64,000 nucleotides of DNA from Shimia sagamensis (GTDB taxonomy: Bacteria > Pseudomonadota > Alphaproteobacteria > Rhodobacterales > Rhodobacteraceae): the NCBI RefSeq assembly GCF_900182745.1, contig NZ_FXTY01000001.1:248001-312000 (forward strand), in the 5' to 3' direction. The translations under genes and the position numbers were made by a program. A model generated the notes under the pieces. It saw only the letters and a list, made by a program, of their open reading frames with translations, ran no database searches and had not been told where the DNA came from. This document shows, piece after piece, positions 61,278-64,000 of the stretch. Positions within the stretch are counted from its first letter, which is position 1; each line of letters begins with the position of its first letter.

Positions 61278-61353
61278 GGTCCCTATCTGACATTGGGCAT
61301 CGCTTTGGCGACGCACGGCGGTTGGCCCGCCTGTTCTTTGGGAAATATTGAAG

Positions 61354-61387
61354 ACAAAGCCCACACCTCGATGGATGCGGGCTTTGT
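61354..61387 (-). terminator. stem-loop between tauA and tauB
   Basis: ACAAAGCCC (61354-61362) pairs perfectly with GGGCTTTGT (61379-61387) over 16 nt, 12 bp after the tauA stop. On the reverse strand no strong U-run follows, so partial termination or message stabilisation after the binding-protein gene is likely. Confidence 0.55.
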
Positions 61388-61399
61388 TTTTCTCAGCAG

Positions 61400-62395
61400 T
61401 TACATGCCTTTGGCAGTTTCCAGTGGCCCGGTGTTCACCGCGCCATCATAGCTGTCCAATGCACTTGGGATTGAGCCGGCACCAACAAACACGCCCGCAA
61501 CACCTTTCATGAAGTCCTGCGCCGTGCCACCCAACCAGGCGCCGCCCAGTTGCTCATCCACAGTTGGGAACTTGAAGGTCGCAAGTGTGGAGGCAGTGTC
61601 CTCTTCGGTCATGCCCGCATCTTTGGCGATCACAGGCAACATCTTGGCCTGATTAGCCTCATCCGCCCACATCGCGTTAGCGGCTGCGGTCACACCAAGG
61701 AACTTCGCCAGCATCTCGCCATCTTCGGCGATATAAGACGCAGGCGCCGTGGTGGCATCAAACACCAGAATGCCCAGCTCTTCTTTTTCAGCTCCTGTCA
61801 GCAACACGTTGCCGTGCTCGGTCATGCGGCGCAGCGCACCACCCCAACCACAAGCCATGTCCAGCGACCCTTGCGCCAATGCCGCAGCGCCCTCGGCCGG
61901 TGCCATATCCACCACTTCCATCGAGGCCACATCCACACCGAAGTGGTTCATCTGGCTCAGGAAACCATAGTGCGCAGCGGTGCCCAGCGGCACAGCCACT
62001 TTCTTGCCCGCCAATTCACCAGCGCTGTCTTTGTCAATTTCCAGTCCCGAGGCGACAACACAGTTGTCATTGTCGGAGTAGCTCACCGCCACATCCACGA
62101 TTTGGATATCCTGACCCGCAGAAGCTGCAACCACAAACGGCGGCACACCCTGGCTCACGGAAATCTGCACATCGCCAGAGGCCATGGCCGCGCTCATCGC
62201 GGTGCCGGTGTCAAAGCTCACCCAATTGATCGTGGTGCCCATGGCTTCTTCATACATGCCGGTCTGCTTGGCGTATTGGAATGGCATTGGCCATTCCAAG
62301 AAATAGGCCACGGTAATTTCGGCGGTCGCCGCTTGCGCACCTACCAGCATGGCAGTGGAGGCCGCTGCGCCCATCAGCATCGTTTTCAAGCTCAT
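61400..62395 (-). CDS. tauA: taurine ABC transporter substrate-binding protein TauA
   Basis: A 331-residue type II periplasmic binding protein with a signal peptide (SLKTMLMGAAASTAMLVGA, cleavage near ATA-E). The mature start ITVAYFLEWPMPFQYAK, the SQGVPPFVVAASAGQDI segment and LAGKKVAVPLGTAAHYG are typical of taurine-binding proteins of roseobacters, as I recall them. The ATG at 62395 is chosen because GGGAGAG stands at the right distance, and an ATG two codons earlier touches that site. It is divergent from tpa. Confidence 0.92.
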   Translation of the reverse strand: MSLKTMLMGAAASTAMLVGAQAATAEITVAYFLEWPMPFQYAKQTGMYEEAMGTTINWVSFDTGTAMSAAMASGDVQISVSQGVPPFVVAASAGQDIQIVDVAVSYSDNDNCVVASGLEIDKDSAGELAGKKVAVPLGTAAHYGFLSQMNHFGVDVASMEVVDMAPAEGAAALAQGSLDMACGWGGALRRMTEHGNVLLTGAEKEELGILVFDATTAPASYIAEDGEMLAKFLGVTAAANAMWADEANQAKMLPVIAKDAGMTEEDTASTLATFKFPTVDEQLGGAWLGGTAQDFMKGVAGVFVGAGSIPSALDSYDGAVNTGPLETAKGM

Positions 62396-62799
62396 TATCA
62401 TCTCTCCCGTTGTCGATTCTGGCGCGAACTTCCTGCCAGGATCATTGGGCCTTGGGCCTCTTTTTTGATCACCGACACTGCGCGTCCTCCTTGAGGGGAG
62501 CGGAAATTCCGGCACCGATCAATGTTTTTTTCAGCAATTCAACCTCTCGAACCCGCGTCTTTGGGTGTTTGGACATATTTGACCATTTGGTTGAAAACCT
62601 TAAAAACTAGGGGCTTGGTGCCATATTGTCGGTTTTTTTGAGACGCCCAGATACTTTTCTGGCCTTACACGGCTATAATTTTTGGCCCTATAATCTTGCT
62701 TGAAAAAGTCGCGAGGATGGCGTGAAGTCTAACGCAGCGGACCGATTTCGCGCTCAACTCACAACCTAAAGTAGATTCTTTACCAGGAGGACTCGCGCC
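62396..62799. other. divergent intergenic region between tauA and tpa
   Basis: A 404-bp gap without a gene. AT-rich sequence near 62560-62640 contains TTGGACATATTTGACC and related TTTGG repeats that might be regulator sites. Two CTATAAT copies (62673-62679 and 62688-62694) are 15 bp apart and read toward tpa; the second has TTACAC 18 bp upstream. AGGAGG precedes tpa. No gene for a TauR-type regulator is present in this gap. Confidence 0.55.
62665..62694 (+). promoter_or_regulatory. candidate tpa promoter with repeated TATAAT boxes
   Basis: TATAAT occurs at 62674-62679 and 62689-62694. TTACAC (62665-62670) could be a weak -35 for the second box with an 18-bp spacer. This is about 105 bp before the tpa start codon. 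Confidence 0.4.
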
Positions 62800-64000
62800 A
62801 TGGATGGCACACTGAAAGATAACGACCTCAGCCACGTCGTAAATGCCGACAAAGCGCACGTTTGGCACCATCTCGTGCAGCACAAGCCATTCGAAACCAA
62901 CGATCCTCGCATCATTATCGAAGGCAAAGGTATGCGCGTGTGGGATCAAAATGGTAAAGAATACATCGATGCGGTGTCCGGCGCGGTCTGGACGGTCAAC
63001 GTTGGCTACGGCCGCGAACGCATTGCCAATGCGGTACACGCCAACCTGATGAAGATGTGCTACTTCGCCAATGCCGCCGGCAACGTGCCTGGCGCGCTCT
63101 ATGCGGAAAAGCTGATCGACAAAATGCCCGGCATGAGCCGCGTCTATTTCACCAACTCCGGATCAGAGGCCAATGAAAAAGCCTTCAAGATGATACGGCA
63201 GATTGCGCATAAAAAGTATGGCGGCAAAAAACACAAAATCCTCTACCGCGACCGTGACTATCACGGCAGCACCCTGGCGGCGATGTCGGCCGGCGGCCAG
63301 GATGAGCGCAATATGCAATATGGCCCCTTTGCGCCCGGTTTTGTGCGCGTGCCACATTGTATGGAATATCGCAAAGACGAGCTCGGCCTCGGCCACCTTT
63401 CCGGCCGCGACTTTGGCATTGCTGCCGCCAACCAAATCGAAGACGTCATCCTCAAAGAAGGTCCAGACACCGTCGGCGCACTGTGCCTGGAACCTGTAAC
63501 CGCAGGTGGCGGCGTGATTACCCCGCCAGAAGGCTATTGGGAACGCGTGCAGGAAATCTGCAAGCAGTATGACATCCTGCTGCACATCGACGAAGTGGTT
63601 TGCGGCATTGGACGCACTGGCACCCATTGGTTTGGATACCAACACTACGGCATCAAACCGGATTTTGTGACCATGGCCAAAGGTGTGGCTTCCGGCTACG
63701 CCGCCATCGCCTGCATGGTGACCACCGAAGAAATCTTTGACCTGTTCAAAGCTGACGCATCTGACAAGCTCGACCATTTCCGCGACATCTCCACTTTTGG
63801 GGGCTGCACCGCAGGTCCCGCGGCCGCGCTGGAAAACATGGCCATCATCGAAGAAGAAGGCTTGCTGGAAAACTGCACCGCCATGGGCGAGCGTATGATG
63901 GGCAACCTTCAGGCACTGATGGAAAAGCATGAGGTTATTGGTGACGTGCGCGGCAAAGGTCTCTTCCTTGGCTGCGAACTGGTCAAGGACCGCGACACCA
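62800..64000 (+). CDS. tpa: taurine:pyruvate aminotransferase (C-terminus cut by window edge)
   Basis: Partial gene; 400 codons are visible and no stop appears before the window ends. Class III PLP aminotransferase: HVWHHLVQHKPFETNDPR and SGAVWTVNVGYGRERIANAV match Tpa proteins as I recall them, and YFTNSGSEANEKAFK, LHIDEVVCGIGRTG and the PLP lysine in VTMAKGVASGYAA are family motifs. The enzyme turns taurine and pyruvate into sulfoacetaldehyde and alanine. The ATG at 62800 follows AGGAGG. It is divergent from tauABC, and sulfoacetaldehyde acetyltransferase (xsc) is not in the window. Confidence 0.92.
   Translation, partial: MDGTLKDNDLSHVVNADKAHVWHHLVQHKPFETNDPRIIIEGKGMRVWDQNGKEYIDAVSGAVWTVNVGYGRERIANAVHANLMKMCYFANAAGNVPGALYAEKLIDKMPGMSRVYFTNSGSEANEKAFKMIRQIAHKKYGGKKHKILYRDRDYHGSTLAAMSAGGQDERNMQYGPFAPGFVRVPHCMEYRKDELGLGHLSGRDFGIAAANQIEDVILKEGPDTVGALCLEPVTAGGGVITPPEGYWERVQEICKQYDILLHIDEVVCGIGRTGTHWFGYQHYGIKPDFVTMAKGVASGYAAIACMVTTEEIFDLFKADASDKLDHFRDISTFGGCTAGPAAALENMAIIEEEGLLENCTAMGERMMGNLQALMEKHEVIGDVRGKGLFLGCELVKDRDT

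Noticed and set aside
1..64000. CRISPR arrays, prophage, transposase or toxin-antitoxin genes
   Set aside because: I looked for regularly spaced repeats, integrase/transposase motifs and small paired genes and saw none. The short inverted repeats are single hairpins or operators.

Overview
The window is dense, GC-rich bacterial chromosome from an alphaproteobacterium, most probably a marine Rhodobacterales (Roseobacter group) member. This rests on several features seen together: a divergent taurine system (tauABC with a taurine:pyruvate aminotransferase), a rppH-ctpA-envC-gpmI block, a MutL carrying its own endonuclease motif, a Hint_2 protein, a DUF1285 protein, a split saccharopine pathway and a 6-TM chemoreceptor. 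No species was assigned. Two genes are cut by the window edges: a LacI-type regulator on the left and tpa on the right. No phage, IS element, integrase, CRISPR array or rRNA was seen.

Layout. 1-6875: a LacI regulator divergent from a ribose-type ABC sugar transporter (tandem ATPase, permease, binding protein), followed by a TIM-barrel isomerase and a Gfo/Idh/MocA dehydrogenase; three in-phase LacI-type operators lie in the divergent gap. 7129-16051: a second operon with a ROK regulator, M20 deacylase, two paralogous sugar-binding proteins, permease, YhfX-like PLP enzyme, single-domain ABC ATPase and SIS-domain protein, closed by a terminator. I do not recognise this combination as a described pathway, and it is the best candidate for a new system. 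16185-16261: tRNA-Arg(CCU), whose 3' end faces these accessory operons. 16338-20999: core genes rppH, ctpA, envC-like, gpmI. 21112-27783: a translationally coupled MoxR-DUF58-BatA/DUF4159-large membrane protein operon. 27869-29286: DUF1285 and hyi. 29395-35346: polA, then a two-gene saccharopine (lysine) module and a LysE-family exporter.

35353-45157: a flavodoxin-fold oxidoreductase divergent from a TetR regulator with three identical-core operators, a Hint-domain protein, a DUF3775 protein, rmuC-mutL, a class III aminotransferase and a SulP transporter. 45154-49063: a TroABCD/SitABCD-type Mn/Fe/Zn ABC importer with a Fur-family-like box. 49253-52906: deoC, a small unknown protein and a one-and-a-half-domain aldehyde dehydrogenase. 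52982-58775: a chemoreceptor with a small coupled protein, a 1-Cys peroxiredoxin, another aldehyde dehydrogenase and a DEAD-box helicase. 59132-64000: tauCBA, with a TauC that carries an unusual extracytoplasmic insert, divergent from tpa.

Together the genes suggest a heterotroph that imports sugars, amino-sugar-like compounds and taurine, and degrades lysine, deoxyribose and omega-amino acids through aminotransferase/aldehyde dehydrogenase steps. Two of those steps (41819 and 55966) carry the same 14-bp perfect palindrome upstream. Many intergenic gaps are very small, and several convergent gene pairs end within a few bases of each other.
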